Source of the DNA: UBA4416 sp048498515
GTDB lineage: Bacteria > Bacteroidota > Bacteroidia > B-17B0 > Aurantibacillaceae
Direction: 5' to 3'
Assembly: GCA_048498515.1 (NCBI GenBank)
Contig: JBEHXV010000003.1
Coordinates: 135,476-199,475 of the forward strand
DNA: 64,000 bases
In this document: positions 8,884 through 16,198 of the stretch, piece after piece
How positions within the stretch are numbered: the first letter of the stretch is position 1
Layout of the letters: each line of letters begins with the position of its first letter
The notes under the pieces: generated by a model
What the model saw: the letters and a program-made list of their open reading frames with translations, nothing else
The model's database searches: none
Told to the model about the DNA's origin: nothing
Made by a program: the position numbers and the translations under genes

Positions 8884-9572
8884 TGGAAGGTTTTCATGTA
8901 TGAAGGAGCCTTAGCACCTGTATTAAAAATAAGATCCAGGATAGTGACGCCATGTGTAAATTCGCCATGCAGTTGCGCGTATTCCGGGTATCCCGAATAA
9001 TCAAAGTAGTGCACATGAATGTTTTTTTCGGCAAATTGATTTTCATCCATATAGTTTTTTGCAGCCGGGCCCGAGTAATAATCCGTTCCACCCAACTCAG
9101 CGCATATGTTCACCAAGCGTTCTGTTTTTTCTTCGGCCAGGGTAAATTCGCTCGAGAGTTTAATGGGTGTTGTAATACCCAGAAATTGATTAATGCCTGA
9201 AATAAAATGCAGGTTCACATCGGTAAGGTAGTCGAAGCTACAGTTAAGGTACATCTCTTCGATGAAAGGAATAACTTCTTTGTAGCAAGCTGCGCCAGAA
9301 TAGGATTGTTTTATAACGCTCAGGTGCGACTTGTTCCAATTCTTATCGGCCACTTTTGTTTCATTGATCTTTTGGAAAAATTTTCCGCTTACCTCCACCG
9401 GTATGCTCAGCCATTTTATTTCGGCCGCGGTTTTTATCTGGTTGCGGTTTCGCCAGTCGCGCTTGGTATATTGCATATCGTCATACACTACAAATACATC
9501 GCACAGGTTTATGGCATCAAAATAGCCTTTCCAGGGAATGTAATTGGATTGTGTGATGAGAATTTTTTTCAC
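8880..9572 (-). CDS. WbqC family protein
   Basis: A 230-residue WbqC-like protein. The diagnostic N-terminus is present: ILITQSNYIPWKGYFDAINLCDVFVVYDDMQYTKRDWRNRN is spread over residues 4-44, and a SGPAAKNYMDE block lies near 165-175. WbqC proteins are common in O-antigen and capsule clusters and usually travel with a methyltransferase, as here, but the biochemical reaction is not established as far as I know. The start is GTG, 19 bases after the upxY stop, making it the first biosynthetic gene behind the antiterminator. Overlap of four bases with the next gene. Confidence 0.88.
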   Translation of the reverse strand: MKKILITQSNYIPWKGYFDAINLCDVFVVYDDMQYTKRDWRNRNQIKTAAEIKWLSIPVEVSGKFFQKINETKVADKNWNKSHLSVIKQSYSGAACYKEVIPFIEEMYLNCSFDYLTDVNLHFISGINQFLGITTPIKLSSEFTLAEEKTERLVNICAELGGTDYYSGPAAKNYMDENQFAEKNIHVHYFDYSGYPEYAQLHGEFTHGVTILDLIFNTGAKAPSYMKTFQ

Positions 9573-9591
9573 CTCAGCTTGCCGGAGAAGT

Positions 9592-10092
9592 TTAAATGGC
9601 TAATAATAACTCCTTTGGTAATTTTACTTTAATGGACTGCCCTATGCTCTCGAGCATAATTTCAATAAAACGGCCTTCTTTACTTTCTATGACAATCCCT
9701 TCTATGTTTCGCAGAGGCCCTGAGGTTATTTTTACTTTATCGCCTTCGCTGTATGCTTTGTTGCTTTGACTGACATCGAGCTGGTAACCAAGCTCTATGA
9801 GTTGCTTCAGGCGTTCAATCTCCACTTCGCGCACAATGCCAATAACGCCATTGACTTTTACAAAGCTTACAACGCCCCGGGTTTGAAGTACTTTATCATT
9901 TTCGGTAACATCGGTCTTTACAAACACATAGCCATTTAGCAAGGGAAGCTCAACCATTTTTTTACGATCGCTCCATTGCTTCATTGTTTTTTGCAAGGGC
10001 ACATAAGCGTGAATGCCTTTACCAGTAAGCAATTCGCTTACCTTTTTTTCGGCTCTTGAGTTTACGTACACCGCATGCCATGTTTTTTCCAT
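9592..10092 (-). CDS. UpxY-type (NusG-like) transcription antiterminator
   Basis: A 166-residue NusG paralogue: an NGN domain (WHAVYVNSRAEKKVSELL at 4-21, then VPLQKTMKQWSDRKKMVELPLLNGYVFVK in pieces from about 31) and a C-terminal KOW domain (GDKVKITSGPLRNIEGIV, about 121-138). In Bacteroides each capsule operon starts with such a UpxY protein, which binds the operon's 5' leader and lets RNA polymerase pass terminators in that operon only. Here it is the first gene of an uninterrupted run of eleven glycan genes on the same strand. I find no convincing TAnnTTTG box in the 80 bases upstream, so it may be cotranscribed with the regulator gene. ATG start. Confidence 0.92.
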   Translation of the reverse strand: MEKTWHAVYVNSRAEKKVSELLTGKGIHAYVPLQKTMKQWSDRKKMVELPLLNGYVFVKTDVTENDKVLQTRGVVSFVKVNGVIGIVREVEIERLKQLIELGYQLDVSQSNKAYSEGDKVKITSGPLRNIEGIVIESKEGRFIEIMLESIGQSIKVKLPKELLLAI

Positions 10093-10172
10093 CTCACAAA
10101 ACCTTGCTGTTATTTATGGCTCCGCCCCCTCAGTCACATAGACCAAGCCGGGCAAATAGGGTTATTATATTT
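10093..10172 (-). promoter_or_regulatory. Leader/intergenic region ahead of the upxY operon
   Basis: This 80-base stretch separates the small regulator from upxY. UpxY-type proteins are known to act through the untranslated leader of their operon, so this is where such a signal would be expected. I see a G-rich purine tract on the coding strand around 10117-10131 but no hairpin with a U-run and no good -7 box. The assignment rests on gene order, not on a recognised motif. Confidence 0.35.
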
Positions 10173-10700
10173 TTATTTACTCCAAAGGAGTAAATAGGTA
10201 TTCATTTTTTGTTCTGTTTCCAGCGCTTCTGCCTTGGAAGCATATGTTCTTACGGTCACTTTCCGCGACACTTCCTTCTCCACTTTCCCCAATAAGCGTT
10301 CAAGGTACTCATGGTTAATATTTCCAATCAGCACCAATTCAATTATCTCATCATTTAAGCCTTTAGCCAGATTTCCGGCCAAATAAGCATACTGTAAATC
10401 ACCTAATTTTAAGATTATTTCCTCAATGATTTTGTCGATTCCGAAATACTTTTTAACCAGGCTATGTAGATCATTAAAGAAGGAATTGGAGGTATTTACC
10501 TTAAAAATCTTTTTATTTCCCTCGGCAGAAGCATAAAGCAGCCCCGCTTCTTCAAAACGGTTCAGTTCAATGCGAATGGAGTTGGTTGATTCCTGGAACT
10601 CGTCCTCCAGGTTCCTTAAATAAGCCGTGTTGTTACTGTTTAAAAAGAATTTAAGCAGCAATTTGATCCTGGTTTTGGAAGATATTAAGGTTTCAATCAT
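10173..10700 (-). CDS. Winged-helix regulator with degenerate nucleotidyltransferase-like domain
   Basis: A 175-residue protein. Residues 1-75 form an ArsR/MarR-like winged helix (SKTRIKLLLKFF, then the recognition region STNSIRIELNRFEEAGLL and the wing KIFKVN). Residues about 95-175 resemble the MNT nucleotidyltransferase fold: YLAGNLAKG stands where GSxAxG is expected, but the DxD metal site is replaced by EIIELVLIG, so it should be catalytically dead. Similar proteins occur just upstream of glycan operons in Bacteroidota, from memory. It lies directly before upxY. Its start is preceded by a good promoter overlapped by a GAGTAA-N5-TTACTC palindrome, and its last codons contain a mirrored version, so autoregulation and control of the downstream operon are plausible. 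No ligand or target is known. Confidence 0.78.
   Translation of the reverse strand: MIETLISSKTRIKLLLKFFLNSNNTAYLRNLEDEFQESTNSIRIELNRFEEAGLLYASAEGNKKIFKVNTSNSFFNDLHSLVKKYFGIDKIIEEIILKLGDLQYAYLAGNLAKGLNDEIIELVLIGNINHEYLERLLGKVEKEVSRKVTVRTYASKAEALETEQKMNTYLLLWSK
10174..10196. repeat. Perfect 23-bp palindrome over the 3' end of the regulator gene
   Basis: TATTTACTCC-AAA-GGAGTAAATA is a perfect 10-bp inverted repeat with a 3-base centre. It covers the last seven codons and most of the stop codon of the regulator and lies about 80 bases before upxY. Neither flank gives a U-run in the direction of the operon (AAAATATAATAA follows), so it is not a standard intrinsic terminator. It contains TTACTC-N5-GAGTAA, the mirror of the palindrome at the regulator promoter. 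It also resembles the CTCC-nnn-GGAG palindromes near 53.5 kb. Confidence 0.6.
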
Positions 10701-10705
10701 AAATT

Positions 10706-10749
10706 GAGTAACAAAATTACTCGTTTTTATGAATTTTGCAAGTAATACT
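10706..10749 (-). promoter_or_regulatory. Promoter of the winged-helix regulator with overlapping operator-like palindrome
   Basis: On the minus strand TAATTTTG (10712-10719) is an exact Bacteroidota -7 box, with a TTG (complement of 10739-10741) exactly 19 bases upstream as the -33 element. The palindrome GAGTAA-CAAAA-TTACTC (10706-10722) sits on the -7 box, and a smaller AGTA-A-TACT palindrome (10741-10749) abuts the -33 element. This is the layout expected for a repressor binding its own promoter. The regulator ATG is at 10700, a leader of only a few bases. Confidence 0.6.
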
Positions 10750-10775
10750 TTGCTATTTCATTGGTTTCCTGTGGT

Positions 10776-11891
10776 TTAATCCTGGTAATGAAACCTGGAT
10801 CCTATTTTCCTGATAGGATTTTCAAAATATTTAAGGGAAAGGGTGCAGATAACATATACCAGGGCAATAGAAACAAAGGTTGCGCCTACTTTATCCCAAC
10901 CGTCTATTAAGGGTTTGGATTTAAACAGGAAACCATGTACCATGCAATTAACTACCTGGTGAAACATATAAATGGCATATGAAATTAAACCTGTATAGGT
11001 GAAAAATCTTAGATTAAGTATTTTGCTTAATGATGGAATTTTTCCTTCGAGTATTGCCCACATGGCACCGGTATAAAATATACCTAATAGGGTGAATTTA
11101 CATACATGGTCGGTGCCGATATTAAGCGCAAGCAGCACAAAAATTAATGCAATGACCGATAAGATTATTTTGGTATGCCTGTTTAAGAATTCCCGCCATT
11201 GATCGGAGCGCAATAAAAAGGCTAACAGTACTCCCCAGAAGATGGAGTCCATCCTACCGGGAAACATCATGTAGGCGGCATAGGATCCGTATTTTGCTAA
11301 AAGGAAATACCTTATAAACGGCGCTATCACCAGGCCTGTAATAACAAAAAACAGAGCCGAACGACGCCCTAAAAATAAAAACACAAATGGCATCAATAAA
11401 TAAAATTGTTCCTCAACCGACACCGACCAGGTAACGGCAACCCACAATGGGCCTGAGTTGTTTTCCAATCCAAAAAAATAACTCTGCAAATAGGTAAAAT
11501 AGGTCCAAACAGGATAAGGATGTTTAAGAAGGGCCTGATGTGTCCAGGGCACGTTTACCATAAAATACAACCCGATAGCGAAGCTGATGATTAACACATA
11601 GTAGATTGGGAATATGCGACAAATCCTCCTGATGAAAAACACCTTAATAAAGTTCCTGCTTTTAAAACTATCGATGATAATGCCTCCGACCAAAAAGCCG
11701 GAAAGGACATAAAAAAGGTCGACACCGCTCACAAACAATACCTGCACAATATTTAACAGTGCCCCCGCAAAGCCTGTAGGTTCATGTGCAAGCAGGCCAG
11801 TAAAATAATGATGGATCAATACCAGCAGACAGGCCACACCTCTTAAACCATCAAGTTCCTTTATATTTTTGGGATAACCTTTAATGAGCAT
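10776..11891 (-). CDS. Acyltransferase family 3 membrane protein (OafA/YrhL-like)
   Basis: A 371-residue protein with about ten membrane spans and the acyltransferase-3 signatures: ELDGLRGVACLLVLIHHYF at residues 13-31 with the conserved histidine pair, FVSGVDLFYVLSGFLVGG at 53-70, the arginine-rich RRICRIFPIYYV near 88-99, and SYAIYMFHQVVN near the C-terminus. Family members transfer acetyl or other acyl groups to sugars of O-antigen, capsule, peptidoglycan or Nod factors across the inner membrane. In this locus O-acetylation of the surface polysaccharide is the likely role. ATG start, 21 bases after the epimerase gene; length is typical. Confidence 0.92.
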   Translation of the reverse strand: MLIKGYPKNIKELDGLRGVACLLVLIHHYFTGLLAHEPTGFAGALLNIVQVLFVSGVDLFYVLSGFLVGGIIIDSFKSRNFIKVFFIRRICRIFPIYYVLIISFAIGLYFMVNVPWTHQALLKHPYPVWTYFTYLQSYFFGLENNSGPLWVAVTWSVSVEEQFYLLMPFVFLFLGRRSALFFVITGLVIAPFIRYFLLAKYGSYAAYMMFPGRMDSIFWGVLLAFLLRSDQWREFLNRHTKIILSVIALIFVLLALNIGTDHVCKFTLLGIFYTGAMWAILEGKIPSLSKILNLRFFTYTGLISYAIYMFHQVVNCMVHGFLFKSKPLIDGWDKVGATFVSIALVYVICTLSLKYFENPIRKIGSRFHYQD

Positions 11892-11912
11892 ACATCAACC
11901 GGCTTGTTCTGT

Positions 11913-12896
11913 TTAATTATTCTTATACCAATTAATGGTTAGGTGCATGCCATTTTCAAGATCAACCAAGGGGCTGTATCCTAAAAGGTGTTTTGCTTTA
12001 TCGATATTAGCAAGACTGTTTTTTATATCGCCCTTTCTTTCTGCTTTATAATCAGGAAGAATGGCACTGTTTAATTTATCTTTAATGAGGTGAAACAATT
12101 GATTGAGGCTTGTAGACGAGCCGTAAGCCACATTATATACCTGGTTTACAGCTTCCTGGTTTTGTGTTGAAAAGGCCAGTACATTGGCATATACAACGTT
12201 ACTCACAAATGTAAAATCTCTGCTCGTAGAGCCATCGCCAAATATAGATGGGGTAAGGCCTTTTAACAAGCTTGAAATAAAGATAGGAATTACAGCCGCA
12301 TATTGCCCGTTTGGATTTTGTTTGGGGCCATACACGTTAAAATACCTGAGTCCTATAATTTCCATTTGATAGGATTTAGAAAAGACATCGGCATACAGCT
12401 CATCTGCTTTTTTTGATACAGCGTAAGGCGACAACAAATTCCCTGTGATATGTTCCTGCTTTTCTGCACTTTTATCATCCCCGTATACAGAGGATGAAGA
12501 GGCATACACCACCCGTTTTACTTCCCGATTTTTAGCGGCAAATAAAACATTTACAAATCCTGAAACGTTGGCCAGGTTAGTTGCCATAGGATCCGTCATA
12601 CTCCTTGAAACAGAACCCAGCGCGGCATTATGAAAAACACCATCAATGTCTTTACAAGCTTCAAAACAGGTATCGTAATCCGTAATATCGCCCATTATGA
12701 ACTTAAAAGCGGTGTTCGACTCAAATTCGCGGATATTATCCTTGCTACCCGTTGATAGGTTATCCAATACCCTTACTTCTTTAGCCCCATTGCTCAACAA
12801 ATAAGATGTAATATGCGAACCAATAAAACCGGCTCCGCCTGTTACTAAAAATTGTTTCCCTTTAATGGCTTCTATAACGGGTATGATTGGCTGCAC
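11913..12896 (-). CDS. SDR-family nucleotide-sugar 4-epimerase, WbpP/TviC-like
   Basis: A 327-residue extended SDR enzyme. The NAD-binding motif is VTGGAGFIGS (about 18-27); AALGSVSRS, the serine-rich ASSSSVYGD and the catalytic YAVSK (about 157-161) follow, then the long ADELYADVF helix and GLRYFNVYGPKQNPNGQYAAVIP. The AALGS and ADVF blocks are those of WbpP/TviC-type UDP-N-acetylglucosamine 4-epimerases rather than plain GalE. Likely reaction: UDP-GlcNAc to UDP-GalNAc (or the uronic acid forms). The start is GTG; no in-frame ATG precedes the Rossmann motif, and WbpP has a similar N-terminal extension. It lies 41 bases after the BY-kinase gene and is probably cotranscribed. Confidence 0.87.
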   Translation of the reverse strand: MQPIIPVIEAIKGKQFLVTGGAGFIGSHITSYLLSNGAKEVRVLDNLSTGSKDNIREFESNTAFKFIMGDITDYDTCFEACKDIDGVFHNAALGSVSRSMTDPMATNLANVSGFVNVLFAAKNREVKRVVYASSSSVYGDDKSAEKQEHITGNLLSPYAVSKKADELYADVFSKSYQMEIIGLRYFNVYGPKQNPNGQYAAVIPIFISSLLKGLTPSIFGDGSTSRDFTFVSNVVYANVLAFSTQNQEAVNQVYNVAYGSSTSLNQLFHLIKDKLNSAILPDYKAERKGDIKNSLANIDKAKHLLGYSPLVDLENGMHLTINWYKNN

Positions 12897-12937
12897 AACT
12901 ATTTTAATGGATTAATTTTATGAGTATGATCGGAATA

Positions 12938-15298
12938 CTATTGCTTTTTTTGACTGTAGCCATATCCGTAACCATAGCCATAACCATACCCGTAGCCATA
13001 CCTTGAATAATAATATTTGCTGCGACGGCGTTTCACCGCATTCAGGATCAGGTAAACATCCTTAATGGAATTATCGACCACCATTTTATGGAAGAGGTTA
13101 AGGATTTTGGTGCTGGCAAAGCGTGTATTAATTACAAATAAATTAATATCGGCATACTGCATCAGGTACAGGGCATCGGATAACATACCGGCCGGAGGAG
13201 TATCAATTAATACATAATCGTAATTGGCCTTTGCATAATCTATCAGTTCTTTTAAGCGATCTGATAATACAAGATCGGACGGGTTTGGAGGAATAGGTCC
13301 TGAAAGGATGGTGTATAGATTTTTCACCACGGTTGGCTTCACAATCTCATCCAGCGTGTTTGAACCGATCATGAAAGTACTGATGCCGATATCCGCAGTC
13401 ATTTCCAGCGCCTTCTGGATACGCGGTTTGTGAAGGTCAAGCTCCAGCATGAGTACTTTTTTGCCGCCTTTTGCTAAAATAGCCCCAAGGTTAATGGTTG
13501 TAAAGGTCTTCCCTTCCCCGGGTCCGTTTGAGGAAATAAGGATTGTTTTTTTACTGGAATTTAAAATAACGTATTGCAGGTTTGTTCGGAGGGTCCTGAA
13601 TGCTTCAGATATGTAGGAGTTATGGTTCTCCTCAACCGCAAAGCCTTTGTCTGATATGCCTTTTTGTATAGGCAGGTCGCCAATAACAGGCAGGAATGTT
13701 TTTTCTTTTAATTCCTCAACCGACTCGATGGTGGTAAAGAACAACAGCCTGATGACAATGACGATAAGCGATACGGCCAATCCAAAACCCAGGAAGGTGG
13801 AAACGATCTTTTTTGTATCGGGACTCACAATCCCTTTATTTCTGGAACTGTCAATGACCTTAATTTGCGGCACAATGGATGCCTTGGCAATCTTTGTGTT
13901 GGCTCTGCGTTCTAATAAAAAGGTGTAAAGGTCTTCGTTAACATTTACTTTACGCTGAATGTTGAGCACATCTCTTTGTTTTTGCGGCAGGTTCCTTATC
14001 TCTCCTTCATAATTATTTACCTCGCCCTTAAAGTTCTCAATGATCTTGTAGGTGGCATTACGGGAGTTGTTGAGATAAATAAGCATGTTTTGCTTCAGCT
14101 TATTCATGTTTTCCCTGGCCAATATAATGTTGGGATTGTCTTCTTTCGAAAAGTTGAATTGCGTGTTTAAGGAGATTTGTGAATTATACAGCTCATTAAC
14201 CGATGTTTTTAAAAACTCATCGTCATCCACCAAATACACATTAGGCGGTAAGAACTGGGGATCTTTATCTTCAATAATGTATTTCTCCAGGTCATTAATG
14301 GCATCTATCTTTAAATTCAACTGGGTAATTGTCCCGTCAAATTTTGAGAGCTTGCTAAAGTAATCATGCTTTTCCCATTCGAGGTCGAGGATGCCTTTTT
14401 CCTTTTTATAGTTTTGCATGGTATCCTCAATTTCTTTGAGCGATGTGCTCACTTCGCCTAACTGAATATCAATGTAGCTAATGGTGCGTTCGTTGATCTC
14501 AAATTTTGAGTTCACCGATTCATTAATATAAACCTTTGAAAGTGTATCGAGAATAAGAATGGCGCGTTCCGGGATAATATCCTCCAATGTTAAAACCAAT
14601 ACGTTTGTGTAGTCGGGATTCTCAACCTTAAGGGCACTTTGGAAAGTATGCACTAACCTATCGAGGTTGTGTACTACTATCTGATAATCGAGCTTCGATA
14701 ACTGAACACTGGTATTCCTTACAAAGTTAGCTTCCCGTTTAATGCTCAGGCTAAAATCGATGTCAACAAAATCTTCATTGAATTTTCCTGTTTTAACAAT
14801 TTCAGAACTCCCTATCTGATATCTCAATTCATACCGGTCATAATCCAGGATCTTAAAATTGATGGGGTTTTCGACGAGTTTTGGATTAATGTTATTGACG
14901 TGCACTTCGAAGGGCGTTCCGGCAAATTGCTCCGATGTTTTAACCCTTCCTACCAGGAAATAGGACACTTGCAGCCTTTCCTTCAGTTTTTCTACAGTTT
15001 CTTTCATCAGGTCAAAGGAGGTAATGATCCTTATCTCATTGGAATTATCGACAAAAGAACGGGAACCGCTGTAAAAAGAACCATCGGTAATAACGCTTCC
15101 CCTGTAATACTCATCGTTTGATTTTAACAACTCCACAGAGGCCTGGTAAATGCTGGGAAGTTTGTACACATAAAAATAACCAACAATAAAAAAAATAGGC
15201 AGGATGATGAAGGGGATATACCAGTTTCTAGATACTATTCTCCAAATTATTTTAAAATCGTTGCCTTGTATAGGGGAAGTATTCTTCTTCTGATCCAC
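12938..15298 (-). CDS. Wzz/Wzc-like polysaccharide chain-length regulator with BY-kinase domain
   Basis: This 786-residue protein has two membrane spans (about 30-50 and 505-530) around a long periplasmic Wzz domain with coiled coil, then a cytoplasmic bacterial tyrosine kinase: Walker A GPGEGKT (592-598), Walker A' LELDLHKPR (about 618-626), Walker B VLIDTPP (696-702). The tail has eleven tyrosines: three together at 762-764 and eight alternating with glycine over 767-781, the autophosphorylation cluster. Wzc proteins normally work with an outer-membrane Wza and control chain length; no Wza gene is in the window. The start is GTG, with a -7 box upstream. It is the first gene of the minus-strand glycan locus. 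Pairing with an ABC exporter rather than Wzx/Wzy is noteworthy. Confidence 0.93.
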   Translation of the reverse strand: MDQKKNTSPIQGNDFKIIWRIVSRNWYIPFIILPIFFIVGYFYVYKLPSIYQASVELLKSNDEYYRGSVITDGSFYSGSRSFVDNSNEIRIITSFDLMKETVEKLKERLQVSYFLVGRVKTSEQFAGTPFEVHVNNINPKLVENPINFKILDYDRYELRYQIGSSEIVKTGKFNEDFVDIDFSLSIKREANFVRNTSVQLSKLDYQIVVHNLDRLVHTFQSALKVENPDYTNVLVLTLEDIIPERAILILDTLSKVYINESVNSKFEINERTISYIDIQLGEVSTSLKEIEDTMQNYKKEKGILDLEWEKHDYFSKLSKFDGTITQLNLKIDAINDLEKYIIEDKDPQFLPPNVYLVDDDEFLKTSVNELYNSQISLNTQFNFSKEDNPNIILARENMNKLKQNMLIYLNNSRNATYKIIENFKGEVNNYEGEIRNLPQKQRDVLNIQRKVNVNEDLYTFLLERRANTKIAKASIVPQIKVIDSSRNKGIVSPDTKKIVSTFLGFGLAVSLIVIVIRLLFFTTIESVEELKEKTFLPVIGDLPIQKGISDKGFAVEENHNSYISEAFRTLRTNLQYVILNSSKKTILISSNGPGEGKTFTTINLGAILAKGGKKVLMLELDLHKPRIQKALEMTADIGISTFMIGSNTLDEIVKPTVVKNLYTILSGPIPPNPSDLVLSDRLKELIDYAKANYDYVLIDTPPAGMLSDALYLMQYADINLFVINTRFASTKILNLFHKMVVDNSIKDVYLILNAVKRRRSKYYYSRYGYGYGYGYGYGYGYSQKKQ
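12956..13015 (-). repeat. Tandem hexanucleotide repeat coding the Tyr-Gly tail of the BY-kinase
   Basis: Codons for Tyr and Gly alternate 15 times (12956-13000), followed on the N-terminal side by Arg, Ser and three Tyr codons. The repeat unit is six bases, so length changes by slippage keep the frame and change only the number of tyrosines. Synonymous third positions vary between copies. Confidence 0.8.
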
Positions 15299-15317
15299 GA
15301 AAATTGATTATTTAATG

Positions 15318-15325
15318 CAAATATA
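15318..15325 (-). promoter_or_regulatory. -7 box of the polysaccharide kinase gene
   Basis: TATATTTG on the minus strand matches TAnnTTTG exactly and lies 20 bases before the GTG start at 15298. I see no clear -33 TTTG at the usual distance. It shares the 103-base divergent region with the PID-CTERM promoter. Confidence 0.5.
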
Positions 15326-15353
15326 ATTATTTGGCATGATTTTTACATAACAA

Positions 15354-15383
15354 TTGTCGTTCCATTAATTTTATTTATATTTA
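15354..15383 (+). promoter_or_regulatory. Candidate promoter of the PID-CTERM gene
   Basis: TTG at 15354-15356, a 19-base spacer and TATATTTA at 15376-15383 (seven of eight matches to TAnnTTTG) give a plausible Bacteroidota promoter 18 bases before the ATG at 15402. Confidence 0.45.
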
Positions 15384-15401
15384 CAGGCATTAATCAATAA
15401 A

Positions 15402-15623
15402 ATGAATACCAGGTATATCTATTTAACATTCTTCATTATTTTGGGTTTTACCTTTTGTATTGCCGGCCCGCCACCGCCACCATCCGGCGGAACTCCTGAT
15501 TGCTGGCCACCACCCTGTGTACCCATTGATGGTGGAATATCACTACTGATTGCTGCCGGAGCAATATATGGCGGTAAAAAACTTTACAACAAAACAAAGA
15601 GCAAAAATAATTCTTCCTTATAA
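15402..15623 (+). CDS. PID-CTERM sorting-signal small protein (exosortase substrate)
   Basis: A 73-residue protein with three parts: a signal peptide (1-21, ending IAG), a short proline-rich segment with two cysteines (PPPPPSGGTPDCWPPPC, 23-39), and a PID-CTERM sorting tail with the motif VPIDGG (40-45), a hydrophobic stretch (46-58) and a basic end (KKLYNKTKSK). This is the layout of short Bacteroidota proteins handled by exosortases: cleavage by signal peptidase and transpeptidation at the sorting signal would leave only about 20 residues. The exosortase gene follows after a terminator hairpin, so this is probably its cognate, highly expressed substrate. What the mature peptide does is unknown. 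ATG start with a candidate promoter upstream. Confidence 0.85.
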   Translation: MNTRYIYLTFFIILGFTFCIAGPPPPPSGGTPDCWPPPCVPIDGGISLLIAAGAIYGGKKLYNKTKSKNNSSL

Positions 15624-15630
15624 TCACACA

Positions 15631-15653
15631 CCCCGCTACCAGCGGGGTTTTTT
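15631..15653 (+). terminator. Intrinsic terminator between PID-CTERM gene and exosortase
   Basis: CCCCGC-TACCA-GCGGGG followed by six T residues: a six-bp all-GC stem, five-base loop and U-run. The exosortase ATG is only two bases after the U-run, so the hairpin occupies the position of any ribosome-binding site. It probably lets the substrate be made in excess with limited read-through into the exosortase. Confidence 0.85.
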
Positions 15654-15655
15654 AT

Positions 15656-16198
15656 ATGCTTCCAAAAATATTAAAAAATAAGTTCCAGGTGTTTATTGTA
15701 AAAGCAGCTTTGCTCTACAGCCTTTGTTACCTGGTATATGAGTTTTTTATAAAGCGCTACACCCTACTCGATCAGCTTTTTATAAGGAAGATCATCAATC
15801 TTTGCTCATGGTTGCTTGAGTCGTTTGGTTATACAACATTTGCCAGCCGCGAAACAAACGATTTCCAGGTATTTGGCATCGACGGTTCAAATGGCGTGTG
15901 GGTTGGCGGCGGTTGCAATGGTATAACACTTATGTTCCTGTTCGGGATTTTTGTGATTGCTTATCCCGGAAGTGTTAAAAATAAACTGTGGTACCTGCCA
16001 TTAGGGATCCTCATTGTACATGTGGTAAACATTATCCGGATCATTGCATTGGCTATGATTGCTTATTACGCGCCGGAGTACCTGAACTTTAACCACACCT
16101 ACACGTTTACGTTCATTGCATACAGCATTGTATTTGGCCTTTGGATGTTGTGGGTAAATAAATTCTCAGAAACCAAACTGAATGAAAAAAGCGCTTAA
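15656..16198 (+). CDS. Exosortase family protein (XrtX-like)
   Basis: A 180-residue protein with about five membrane spans and the complete catalytic triad of exosortases/archaeosortases: Cys87 in WVGGGCNGITLMFLF, Arg128 in HVVNIIRIIAL, and His147 in FNHTYTFTFIAY. Known role: membrane-embedded transpeptidases that cut C-terminal sorting signals and attach the protein to another molecule, often a lipid or glycan. The preceding PID-CTERM gene supplies a substrate and the next gene, overlapping by 17 bases, matches the small membrane protein that accompanies this type (XrtX group, from memory). The ATG lies right behind the terminator with no room for a leader; no better start is available without losing the first span. 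Expression is likely by read-through. Confidence 0.88.
   Translation: MLPKILKNKFQVFIVKAALLYSLCYLVYEFFIKRYTLLDQLFIRKIINLCSWLLESFGYTTFASRETNDFQVFGIDGSNGVWVGGGCNGITLMFLFGIFVIAYPGSVKNKLWYLPLGILIVHVVNIIRIIALAMIAYYAPEYLNFNHTYTFTFIAYSIVFGLWMLWVNKFSETKLNEKSA

Noticed and set aside
10174..10196. Palindrome at the end of the regulator gene taken as an intrinsic terminator
   Set aside because: It is followed in the operon direction by AAAATATAATAA, not a U-run, and its stem has few G-C pairs.
12956..13015. Repeat tract considered as CRISPR or a recombination array
   Set aside because: It has six-base units without spacers and codes a continuous Tyr-Gly protein tail in frame.
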